A stretch of 64,000 bases of DNA, taken from positions 60,125,673-60,189,672 of the forward strand of contig NC_090288.1 of the NCBI RefSeq assembly GCF_037392515.1, given 5' to 3'. Positions 11,742-23,249 of the stretch are shown piece after piece; within the stretch, counting starts at the first letter, position 1, and each line of letters begins with the position of its first letter. The notes under the pieces were generated by a model, which saw only the letters and a program-made list of their open reading frames with translations, was not told the origin of the DNA and searched no databases. The position numbers and the translations under genes were made by a program. This stretch comes from Haliotis asinina. Lineage: Eukaryota > Mollusca > Gastropoda > Lepetellida > Haliotidae.

Positions 11742-14700
11742 CTACTTGACTGCTTTCTTCCCTTTGCCTTTCGCCTTTTTGGTGGATGGTTTTGTCGTTT
11801 TGGTTGGTTTTACTTTTTTAGTAGGTGCTTTTGTCTTGCTTGGTTTAACAGTTTTAGCGGTTGTTTTTGACTTCTTGGTTGGTTTTGCCGTTTTAGCAGT
11901 TGCTTTTGTCGTCTTTCCTGGTTTAGCCGTTTTAGCAGCTGCTTTTGTCGTCTTTGTTGGTTTTGCCTTTTTAGCAGTTGTTTTTGTCTTCTTGGTTGGT
12001 TTTGCCTTTTTAGCGGTTGTTTTTGTCTTCTTGGTTGGTTTTGCCGTTTTAGCGTTTTCCTTGGTAATTTTGGTTTTCGTTTTTGATGTCCTAACTGCAG
12101 CTGCCTTTGTCTTTTTAGATGCGCTCTTACCCTTTGAGGCGGCTGTTTTCTTAGGTGTTGTTTTCTTCCTGGGAGTGGCAGGAATCTTTCGGACTCCACT
12201 GATGAGAAAATTAGCCTTTTCAATGGTTCTGAAGTCTTCAGCACTTCTGTTGGGCCTGTACCAAGCATAGTTAAACACTTTCTTGATACGCTTGACAGCA
12301 TCGGCGAAGGCAGTTTCTTGACCGGGAGGGAACTCAACACGCCTCACGAAGATCTGCCCTCGCTCGTTTATTACCCTATTCACCGCATTGAATACTCGTT
12401 TATTCTTCAACAGGAACTCATCCCATCTCCGAGTATTGCTAAACCCCTTGGAAGCCTTAAACAGCGTCGTGTAGATGCGCTTCCGTCGGGTATTAGGAGG
12501 TCGTACGCCAAGTTCGTAAATGGCTTGGACCTCGTGCTCGTAGTCGAATATGCCAGTATTCATGTGTCCGAAACCTCCTTTGAATAAGCGTTTAGGGTCG
12601 CGCCAGAACCTGGACCGGCGGGCCTCCATCGGATATACGACTGGGTAGATAGCGCGCTTCCAACCCGTCCAGTCCATGTCCTTCAAAGTGCCTCCTGCGA
12701 AGTCGTCGTCGTTGAATTTATTGTCGCTAACGTTTTCACGTAGAAACCTCTGAAACAGAACATCAGCTTTGAATATAACATTATATCACTTTAAGCTGGG
12801 AGTGTTGGGGGTCAAAAGGCACGTAGGGATTGTAAAGGAATTCCCCACGTACCCTGCAAATACCCCGTCACAGCCGCCAAGAGGGAGCAGGTTTAATTAC
12901 TTGTGGCAGGTAGTGGACCCCGATGACCTTTGCCGTATATATACTAATATGCTCATCACTGTCACCACTTGGTATGCCTGATGCAGCATTTCCACTGCAT
13001 GTGAGTGAATGGGAAGGGGGAGGGGGGAAGAGGGAGGGGGAGGGGTTGGAGTGAGTGAGTGAGGTTTTGTATATAATCAATATTTCAGCAATATTACCGG
13101 AGAGGGACACCAGAATAGCCGTAATATAGGTTGGATATTGCTGACACTGGGTTTCAAAATAATGCCGACATGTAATTGTCTGGGAACCTTGTGCCATCAT
13201 ACCTTAAGTTTCCTTGTTTTCCTCTTCCCTTTCCTTGATTTCGATATTCCTTTGGTTTTCCCTGCACCCTTGACCTTCTTAGCTGCGCCTTTAGCGTTCA
13301 CCACAGATTTTAATTTCTTCAAGGCTGAGAAGCTCGGAAGGCCCTTCTTAGCCCCAAACAAGGACATGGTGGGGATTTTCTTCAAGGATGAGGACAATGT
13401 CAGACTGGGAGGGCCACCAGCATCCCTAAGCGTCCCGAACAGTCCCTCCAAATCCTTATTGATAGCCCCTCCTCCGTGGCGGCCTCTAACTTCATCCTCG
13501 TATGCCTGTAATGCACAAAAGACTCATTTTTCTGTATGCCGAAATTAATAGCATTCCTTGCTCGCATTCCTTACATGTATATATCTATGCATGCTTGCGC
13601 GCATGCCGAAGTCACGATAGATAGATCGCTACAGCCGCAGCTCCCTTACACACACAGGTAACTACGTCTTACACACCACAAAAATCCACGCCTTAGACAC
13701 ACCCAAGAAAAACCATCCTTAAACACACCCCTATTTATCATCTACCCATAACATCAGATCTACACATCTCTCACATACCCATATTTTATCTACTCACCCT
13801 TACAAACAACGAAAATATCCACCCCTTCATATGACCCACAGGTACCACACAGAGTACACACTTAGCACCTCAACACTGAGTCATGTGCCTCACCTCCAGA
13901 AAGTCCGCTCCCCTCTCTCTGTAGCAGATAGCCATGATCATATCGAAGATGTTGGAGAACTGAGCCAGTTGCAAGTTGCGACCATGAGTGATGTTCGTCA
14001 TTTCTGTAAAGAACTGAGTTGTCTCATTGCTTGAACCGGCCTGTACTCCGTAGATGCGGACACCCTGCACGAGTAAACGTCATCATTGGTCAGCTAACTA
14101 GTTTTCCTGGACAAGTGGAAACCGACACCATTTAAACACTTGCTGTAACTGATCTCAGTTTTAGTATTTGATAAACCTGTTTGGATTTGCCTCATAAGGT
14201 GTCCGTATAATGGCTAATATTCTACTAAAAACTGACACAATCAGCTCTAATCCTACTACGATCACACACCTGATGCTAACAGCCATAGACAAACATGGAA
14301 AGGTACCATCAAACTCAATAAGGAATAGTTAAACATTGACTTTGTGTGCACACCGTTTCGTCTCACATACCATGTCTCTCAAAGCCCTGCACTCTGTCTT
14401 CCAGTCGATGTTCTCCTCATTCTGTGGATCTTCAGCCTCGTGGGGGATGGCGTCCCCGATCATCACCAGGGAACGCTGACTCCCGGGGGTCCAGGACAGA
14501 ACGCTCTGGCAGCGTCTCAGGACCACTTCGTAGGCCTCCGGGAAGTCACCTCCTCCGGTAGGCTTTACTTCTTTAACAAACTTGCAGATCTCCGGGGTTG
14601 ATGCACCAAAGTCGATCCACTGAACAATGTAGTTGCTGGCGTCGCAGTAGTCACCGTGGGCGAAGATGCCGATGCGGATGCCGGGAATATCTGCCTGGAG

Positions 14701-15831
14701 GCGCTGGACCATATCCTGGATTTGACTCCGAACCTGCTCCAGACAGCTGCCAAAATAAGATGAAACCGTTACAGCGGCGTAGTTAGTTTACAGGATGAGG
14801 CACTGTGCAGTCTCGCTCTAAATTGTCCCTTAAGGAGGAAGTGAGTTTCGACAGGGGCCTAGATTTTGAATTCATGCTAACAACCATAATATTTACCAAT
14901 TACCAGTAAGGCATTACGAGTATGCTTCACATTGCTATTAGGCAACAGTGTCAGTTTATAAGTTCGCCCCCTTCCGACCCCACATCACTCACCTCATCAT
15001 GGAGCCGGTTGTATCGAAGGAGAAGACGATCTCCATGAGTCCCCCTGGTGGAAGGGGAATGTCCACCGTGACAGCACCGTCACCATTGTCTTCATCAGCA
15101 GCTGCAGCTTCTTCGACCGCGGCACTGATGAGACTGGCAGACTTCTCCTTCGTCAGTGACGGTTTGGACAAAGACTTGCTTAAACTGAGCACCTTCTCCA
15201 AAGCGACACCAGTCTCGGAGCCTGATTTCGACGACACCGACTTGGACTTAGACGACGACTTGCTGAGAGATGGGACGTCTCCCTCGGCGACAACGATGCT
15301 GCCCCCTCTGCTGATGCTTTTACAGATGAGAGGCGTCTTGGTGGTACTGGATGTCTTGGACAGTTCCTTGCTTATTGCAGCAGGTGCTTCAGACAAACTG
15401 GTGGTGCGGCCAACAGTTGACCCAGAGCCCAGCAGTGTCAAAGTCGTAACTCTATCGTCACCTTCAACGATGGACGCTGTTTTTGGCAGTGATGGGGCAG
15501 TAACGACCTCGCCAACTACAACAGATCCTTTCTTGGACAAACTCTTCTTGCCAGATAGAGGTGAATCCGACTTCGACTCTTTGTCCTCCAGGGTTAGGGT
15601 GGGGGCCCTTCTCAATCCCGGTGGAGGGGACGCGTCTCCTGGTCCCTCAGGGGTGGCGCTTTCTTTAGTCGTTTTTCTTTTAAGACTTGGCCATTTTGGC
15701 AAAGGCAGTGTTGGACGGGCGATTGATTCCTCCCTGACAGGGCTGACCGTAGTGGAGGTTCGCTGTTTGGTCAGTTTATTGACCGGTTCATAAGGCGAAG
15801 CACGTGACGCCTTCCGTTTTATTCCCGGCAT
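11742..15831 (-). CDS. vWA-domain protein with expanded linker-histone-like tail, copy B (898 aa, 5 exons)
   Basis: Exons in transcription order: 15831-14993, 14746-14371, 14064-13894, 13505-13203, 12749-11742. Exons 1-4 have exactly the same lengths as in copy A (839, 376, 171, 303 nt). The first 279 residues differ from copy A at only about three positions (residues 4, 35, 67), and the vWA domain (DTTGS, TGGGD, MIGDA) is almost unchanged. From about residue 490 the copies part: exon 4 has a different linker, and the exon-5 domain is only moderately similar. The tail carries about seven 13-residue repeats of a KPTKKTKTTAKKA type, making the protein 87 residues longer. It is inverted and convergent relative to copy A. 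Reading frames are intact, so both copies may be active. Function is unknown; nuclear location is inferred from the basic tail. Confidence 0.85.
11760..12080 (-). repeat. 39-bp coding minisatellite in tail of vWA gene B
   Basis: About seven head-to-tail 39-bp units encode 13-residue repeats (Lys-Pro-Thr/Gly/Ser-Lys, then Thr/Lys/Ala-rich). Copy A has only about one comparable unit before the shared KGKGKKA-(A/V)-K end, so the length difference between the proteins is mostly this array. Confidence 0.8.
13010..13050 (+). repeat. G-rich polypurine tract in intron 4 of vWA gene B
   Basis: Runs of three to six G separated by A or AA lie between exons 4 and 5 of copy B. They sit on the plus strand, so the transcript of the minus-strand gene carries the C-rich complement. 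The tract could form a DNA G-quadruplex; that is an inference from base composition. Confidence 0.6.
13050..13125 (-). repeat. SINE 3'-end fragment
   Basis: GAGTGAGTGAG followed by a TTTCAGCAATATTACCGG-type stretch and GGGACACCAGAAT is the tail of the abalone-type SINE read backwards. The tRNA-like head is absent. Confidence 0.6.
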
Positions 15832-16490
15832 GTTGCTAGGTTACCTGCAATGTTTAGATGAATATATACAGGCTATGTCGTCACACACTTTGAGTCTCTG
15901 TGTGTCTCGCTGTTTAATCAGTATGTGTGTACAGTGTTTGTATGAATGTATTATTGGATACTCAGGGACTCAGGCTCTCACGTTTCAGCTCCCTGGAGCC
16001 ACGACATGGTCACTCGAAAATACCATTCAGCAGTACGTTCTTTCCCTGCAACGTCACATGTCTGGCCAGAATAAAAAAACAATGGACAAAACTCACTGTA
16101 AAATGGAAAAATGCATGTTGGAGACACGGCCTTTTGTGCATTTGATATGGGTTATATTTCATTGCTACGAGCGGAGAGCCTAGTGTTGCTCTGGTCTGCT
16201 TTAGAATGTGCTTGGTGAAAATATATTAATGTTGGGAGAATGCTTGTCCTTGTACACTTCACTTATAAAAACCCAAAGATCAGCAAAAAAGAACAGGGTT
16301 TAGTCCATAGTCTAGGGCTGTGTGTAACAGATAAACTCTCAGAACATAGGAGGTTGGGAGTAATGCATATGAAAATCATGCTTTTTCTACTTCCGTTTTC
16401 AATTATCTGCGGCAGTTCAGTTTGGATCTTTGTGGTTTACACATTTCTTATTACTTGTGACTGTATCAATATCAACTATCAATAATCCCC

Positions 16491-16650
16491 TTTGAGCCCT
16501 GTGGTGGAGTGGTTAATGCGTTCGCTCCTCACGCAAAGGCACGGGGTCGATTCCCTACATGGGTACCGTGTGAAGCCTATTTCTGGAGTCCCCCGTCGTG
16601 AAATGGCTGGAATATTGCTAAAAACGCGTAAAACCAACTTCACCCACTAG
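16491..16650 (+). repeat. tRNA-type SINE, plus orientation
   Basis: Head GCCCTGTGGTGGAGTGGTTA resembles an A box and GGGTCGATTCCC a B box. Then come ACATGGGTACC, GTGTGAAGCC, 'TTTCTGGAGTCCCCCG', 'GGCTGGAATATTGCTAAAA' and CGTAAAACCAA. It is the best-preserved copy in the window. Confidence 0.8.
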
Positions 16651-19600
16651 CAAGCCCACAGACGTTTTGCCGTCATAATCAGTCATCACGCAGGTAACTG
16701 TGGGGTTACAACGGAGCCCGTAAATACGGGAAACAAACAATGATGGAACCATTTAAACTGGAAAATGTGAACGAATACTTTATTCGAACGAGGATAAATT
16801 TTTATCCTAAATATGTCTCTGTTCATACACGCGGACAAATTTTTGTCGCTATTTGGAATGGCTTTCAATGGGACTAAAGGATCGATAATTTAAATAAGAC
16901 CACATCAGTAAATGAACAGAAATTACATGTATTTCTATTTTTATTACCATTTCTAGTCCTTGTCATATGGGTCCTAAAACTCGATATTTTGTACTTATTC
17001 TGGAGTTGTTTTCTTCTTTTTAGAAAAAAAGACTGACAGGTAGGGGCGGTGTCTAAGCGCTAATCCATGACAACCGGAAAGAGACGATTTATTGGGTTTC
17101 ATGTGCTATCTTGCACGGTATAAGGGAGGTAATCTCAATGTTGTCAAACATATGTTCAAAGCAGAGGAGAATTTATTGTGTCAGGTCACTGTTAAAGTCA
17201 AACAGACTTTGGTGGCATGTTGATGCATTGCATCGAACGTTTTCTTTTCAATAAACTGTAACAACACAAATGAACAGAGGCGTCGGCACATGGACACGAG
17301 GAAGACCTCAAGGGGGGTAACTCGCCTGAATATTCGCACTCGCACCGTCTCTGAAAACATCAACCACGCTCGATATCATTCTGAGTGACAGAATCTTATG
17401 ATGGCGGAATCGAGATGCCAGATTCGCCCTGGTAACGACTCCTGATTTGTGTCGTGCCATAGTTGCAGGTTATTGTGGTGGGAAACACGGTGGTACCAGA
17501 GATCATATTCCTTCTCAATCTACTGTGACAGAAACGGTCAAATGGTCACAAAATCAATTATACACGGTTACTGTATGTAATGTACATTGACGTTTGTGAA
17601 AATGGTCCTCGTGGCTTTAGTAGTTCTGAGTAGCTTTCCTTTGCAAAAAAAAACAAACCATATTATAATGTGCGTATGTCTCCGTACGGCTCCGAAAGCA
17701 TTATCACTGTCAGCCCCAAACTGGCATTCAAACAAACGTTACTGTAACGTTCGTTGATAACGTGAAATCATGTTTCGTTTGTACTATCAGCTTCATAAAG
17801 TTACGCAAATTAATATGAAATCAAAATCAGAGACTAATAGCGTCATTTAGTGAACCACCAACCAGTGGCACACGGATACTTTTAAAAAATCATGAGGTTA
17901 TGTGATGAAGTTCAGCGAACATCGGGGACATTGACAACAGTACTGTTACATGACTGGCCTAAAACGGCACGGATTTCGCGAACGATACACATTTTCAGCG
18001 ATTTTGTCATTTGACATGTGCGACAGTTGAAAGGTTGACATCTTCTGAGAGACAAGATAGAGATTACGATTATTGTAATCAGTTTATTGGAGCTGTTCAT
18101 GTAATCTTTGACTGTCAGTCGCATCCAGTGAAATCCAGCTAAGGAAATAACTCTCGGTCCGGATATTACGCAATATTGTTTACGTGGTTACCAGAGTGCT
18201 CATTTGCGAATGTCTGCGCATCTGCTGCGCATGTGTTCCGGTTACCGGAAGTTAGCAGCAGGGTGTCGATGCGTATCAGTTACACGCCAGACCGTAGCGC
18301 TGATGTTTAATGATAAACTGTTGGAGAGGGCCGTCCCTCTATTATATGGTCTCTGGTGGTACACGGTGGTAGGACTGAAAATGGCACAAATGAGTGTAAA
18401 CTGTTCAGGATAATATAAGTGCATCACGGTATGAAATGGATTCAATTCTAACAAAATAGTAGTGCATTTGGGGTTTTTTTCTCGTAAAGGACTAACGAAA
18501 CCTGCTCTTATATCGCCCATGTTTGGTTGTTGTGTTTTGTTGTAGGTGCATGTTGTTATTTACTGTCCCTGGAAACATGCTGCAGGTCGAACTGAGACTC
18601 TTAACAGTCAGTCATTGATTTTGCAGCAACAGCTACCTGCACTCAAGCGCAGCCCCGATTATCCAGCCAGTTGCTAACTTCACTCTGTTTAACAGACTAA
18701 AGTACATTGTTATCCCCAAATCTGCATGTCTTATCTTCTTGATACTCTTTAACCTATCAAACAGTATTATTCAACAATTGTCATAAATATGAATATTCAT
18801 TACAGCAAAGCCCAGAGACCATAAAATAGCATTATGGTCCCTGAACAAAGATATGGCGTTTTCTAGCAGAGGTTGAGCATTGAAATATCGATAATATTTT
18901 CTCACAGCTGCTTTTATCGAAACTGTAAAATAACCAAACTTGAAGCACACACTAGGTTTTCTACAAATGTTAAGGAAAAGTACAATTGTTTCAAAAAAAA
19001 AATAATAATTGAGCTGATAAACATTTACACAATTTGCTAAGAATCGGTATCACCACTTTATAGTGGACTTATTGCCACCTCATGAGTACCTTGCATTTCT
19101 TGATTGACAAGCACTGATACGAGCAGGTACATGCAGCTTAATGCAGGTGGCGATATGCTCTAATGAACGGGATTATGACAGAGTGGGGAGGGCAGTGAGC
19201 CAGGACAGACTGTGTGAGACTAGCGGACACTTTGACGAGGCGCCGTCTACAATGCCGGTTAATTCCAGCATTTAAGTAATGACAAAATGATAAAGATATT
19301 ATCAAGCACTTGCAGAACAGGAATAAAATTGTCACTGTCTTTGGAAAGACGGGTGGTTGTATGATATCACTATGTATTCTCTATACATTTTTTCTACACA
19401 ACCATATTCAACATTCCAACATGGAGGTTGTGTTCCCTGGCAGTGGGTAAGGTGACCGCGACTTACTAAAGAACAAGCATAATACGCCGTAGACCAGATG
19501 CAAAAATAGCATCTGAAACAATCAAAATAATAACTTGTTTAATAGCGTCCGTGTCAACTGGTTTAACTTCTCCGATGCCACGCCCATCTACAAAGCGGTG

Positions 19601-20707
19601 CATGTTCCCAGTTCGTATGGCGCTGCATCAACTGAGTGTTATGTTTAGTGTCAGTATATAGGACTCACCTCTTTCCTTTGCAGATCTAACCTCTACTTCC
19701 GTGTGTCACACTCAGGTTCCTTGTTATATAGGAGTATTCGTACAAATTTAACAAGCGTCAGCGCTGGTTAAAATAGATCGAGTGAAAGGACAAGTCTGAG
19801 CTTGCTGGGTTGCTCAATGGAGCCGGAAGCACCTCGTTATAACGTGTGATCGATGTCCTTCGTATACGCTGTATTAGGTAAATATCATCGGGGAGTGTAT
19901 TTGCACTGAATGTGTTGTAAGACATCTATATGTCAATGAATAACAGAATAAGACACACCGGTAAATGTAGACGTAACGGTAAAAGGAGAGATGTCAGCAA
20001 ACTGCCTCGTTAATACTGAGGTCGATTGTTTTGCGCATGTGCGATGCCCATAACTGACACGTCATGAAAGAGATAGAGAGAGAGACAGAGAGAGAGATTG
20101 ATTTTCTCAAAAGCTTTCTTATTTTAATATTTCATTTCGACTGAAATATCACTATGCCATCCAAGTCCACATTCATGTGCACAGAAATAGAGAAAGTATT
20201 TGCATCGCAAATAAACTCGTCTAAGTGTGGACGCTTGTTGAAATAACACCACTAGAACAATATGTCTCTGTGAAACATGCAATGTCTTAGAAGATGAACA
20301 ACGCCATATAATATAACTTGTTCCAAGTATAGCAAAGAAAGGAAATCACTTCTACAAACAATGCTTTATCGTGATAAACCATTTGCTACACTCTGTAAAA
20401 AGAACTATTCTTCACAGTCTTCGCAAACAGAAATCCTGAAGCAATTTCAGAAGTTCGTCATTATATTTTCAATTTTAAATGAATTCTGTCTATCACGATA
20501 GTATCCTATATTGTTTCCGTGTGAATATACTTCACATGACTTGTACAATTGTTGTAATGTACATCATTTATTTGTGAAATATATCTCCATATTTCCATAT
20601 GTTTGTGACTACTAAGTTTATATAAGTAGATTAAAGAATTTCGTAACTGTTTCTTCTTGGAATGCTCTGCAACATATATATTATCACTGGGGGCGGTGCA
20701 GGAGCTG

Positions 20708-20762
20708 ACGCGTTGGTTCGTTCGTTCGTTGGTTCGTTGGTTCGTTGGTTCGTTCGTTCGTC
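20708..20762 (+). repeat. (CGTT)n/(GGTT)n microsatellite
   Basis: Alternating TTCG and TTGG tetramers run for about 55 bases with a constant period of four. Confidence 0.85.
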
Positions 20763-20811
20763 TCATGGAAGACCCGTGTTTCATTAACCACATGGTCACA
20801 ATCAGTAGTCC

Positions 20812-20859
20812 CATTCGTAACTACTCGCCTCTTTCCCTAATGACCCGAGTAGTTACGAT
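20812..20859. repeat. Hairpin repeat flanked by a short direct repeat
   Basis: CATTCGTAACTACTCG and CGAGTAGTTACGAT are near-perfect inverted arms around an 18-base loop. TCAGTAGTCC stands directly on both outer sides, like a target-site duplication. The arm sequence recurs at about 9,008. Confidence 0.6.
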
Positions 20860-22215
20860 TGTCAGTAGTCCATCTCTGCTATGACGTTGAGAGGATATTG
20901 ATGAGAGCGACGAAAAAAATTTACTCACTCACTCATGTAACACTGAAACCAGCGCTAGAACCATTTTAGGGTAAACGGATGTGTTCAAACCAATTGTCAG
21001 TAATTATACAAATGAGAAACATGGAGCTGAACAATTTTTTTTTAAATTTATAGCTATAACAACATTTGTTTTTCAATACATACGGACTGTGCATTCATCC
21101 GAGTTGACATTTATCAAATACGAAACTGTCTGTCTACCACTTCTCAACAGCAAATGTCTAGGCATCGTCATCTTCAAGACCTGGTTTCAGGGGAGTGAAT
21201 AAGGTCACATGGGTCAAGTTCCGGTCTGCAGTGAAGGGATGATCTATTGTCAAACAATGGCATGCCCGCCCGTGAAAACTGGCGGTTTCCTGTTGAACTA
21301 CTGTCAAATAGAGATCCAATAGGGCATCCAATGGATGTGCACAAGTCTCTGCGGTAAAAAGTAATAGTTTAAATGATTATCTCTAAAAAATATATCACCA
21401 AGATTTGGGTTCGCTTATCTAGATTTGCCTCCTCCAAGGATATACTATGCACCCATGAGCTCAGGATTCAGTACAGCCTTGGAACAAAGCAGAACAGAAC
21501 AGTACCGAAACTTATTCTAAAAACACACACAGGGGAAATAGAGAACATACAGACACATAAACATATAAATATTATATTCTCATGAAGAGGCACAAGCAGT
21601 GTTTCACATATTTGGATAAATTGAGGGTAAGTTGGTGATAATCACATTTCATGATATAAATAAATGTACATATTGAGGATACACACAGAAATATTTTGGC
21701 TAAAAGCTGGGTATCCGTGTGTCCACAGTTGTGGTAGGACAGTGCGATGACTTGTCAAAGTTAGCCGAGCCACAAATGGGTTAATCTGTCTGTTCATGCT
21801 GCATCACAATCGTACTTGAGACCGAACAGTGGGCATTTAGAATACATTTTACTGGGTACAGAAACGTTGTGCCTGATGGGAATCCTTTTACATGTGTCCA
21901 GCTGGCAAGAAGTTAAGGTTCTGTGTCATCCCCCTTGTACCTGAAACAACAGCTCCCTTCTCACGTCACAAATTATCATTTATTTTTTTAGTTCTCTAAC
22001 TGGCACATTTAGACAGGCCCAGAGATTTATCCATAAGAGTGCCATAAACTTGATTACTGAATCACTCTCGGTTATATACTTTACGACACAATACATTCAA
22101 CACAAACTCCCCAAAGCTGGAACATTACATCAATATATAACTGAGAGGTGGAACATAGCAACCCGACTAACGCAATACAGAAGCGTGAAAATGAGAAGAA
22201 TGGGAATGTGCAAAA

Positions 22216-22608
22216 ATCACTGTGAGAGTGGAGTCTTTGTGATTTTTACGACTAATTAACACTGGTTTTGTGTGTGTGTGTGTGTGTGTTTTATTTTTAC
22301 ACTTCTTTATGGGGTCATTTGCAACAGTATACCGATTATTTATCAAAAAGGATTAAGTTCGTGACAATTGATGGTTTTACATGATTATGAACAACGTTCT
22401 GAACAACATACATTTACTTATTACTGGTGGCAGCCTAATGTAACTAAATGTGAATTCAGCTCTCTTGTAGCATTGATTTTGTAGACATACAAGCCATTTA
22501 CCGAACCTTACCCACCCTTTGCTGACGCTAACAGCACTAAGACACTGTGACATACCGCAAAGTTTCCGTCATGAAAGTCACAAAGACTCCTCTCTCACAG
22601 TGACCAAG
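22216..22608. repeat. Inverted-repeat pair, possible MITE
   Basis: A 36-base arm (TCACTGTGAGAGTGGAGTC...) at about 22,217-22,252 is matched in reverse complement at about 22,571-22,606 with about five mismatches. The 315-base spacer contains a GT run and no gene. Confidence 0.5.
22269..22290 (+). repeat. (GT)n microsatellite
   Basis: About eleven uninterrupted GT dinucleotides. Confidence 0.9.
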
Positions 22609-23249
22609 TTCCCTATCAGTGGAAACGGTTATGTTGGGCGCGTAAATAGAATCGTACCATTTGAATACGAAGGGTTTTCTAACTTCTAACTTTCTCAGAG
22701 CATTGTGTGGTTCATTTTTCACGTCTTTGATGTCATAAAACGGTCATTTACAGATTCAGGGTGGGCAACTGACCCAGGCCTAATATAAAGTGCGACTGTT
22801 TGTCTGGGACGGGCATCTTTCCACATCTTACGCTATAAAAGTAGGCCCGTAAAGTACCACTACCACATACAGGACATAAGTTATTTCGTAACCCATTTTA
22901 CGACCGCATCCTTTGAAAATGTGGAGGAGGTAACTCTAAATTCATAAGTGCACTTCCGGTGTAACCTGTAAACTAATACACGTGCGGACATCATCAGTAC
23001 TCATAAGTACTCATTCGCTGACAAAATGACCGTGACATAACGAATTGTTCCTCCGAGCGTTGGAAATATTGGAAATCAATGTTTCTCCAGAAACTGAACA
23101 AGTGTGTAGTTTTTCTGTAGAAATTTTCTCGTTTGACAAACCTTTTTGCAGACGGTTTCGCTTACTTTAGAGTATCGGGTTTGATGGAACTCTTCCAAAT
23201 AAGAGGATAAAGTACTAAACTTTCCAAATACTAAATGTTTCAATACAAT

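Larger units (their letters stand above)
15832..23249. other. Gene-free region between vWA gene B and PUS7
   Basis: About 7.4 kb with no coding exon I can support. It holds the upstream region of vWA gene B, a SINE (16,491-16,650), an AG-rich run near 20,060-20,098, a CGTT/GGTT microsatellite (20,708-20,762), a hairpin (20,812-20,859), a GT run (22,269-22,290), an inverted-repeat pair (22,216-22,608) and the PUS7 promoter region just before 23,250. No promoter motif could be assigned. Confidence 0.5.

Noticed and set aside
11713-12270. 185-codon plus-strand frame rich in Phe/Leu/Val, looking like a membrane protein
   Set aside because: It is the reverse complement of the Lys/Thr/Ala tail repeats of vWA gene B; Lys codons read backwards give Phe/Leu.
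16491-16565. Possible tRNA gene (A-box and B-box-like words)
   Set aside because: The tRNA-like part continues into the conserved SINE body and cannot fold a proper anticodon arm by eye; other copies in the window show the same structure.
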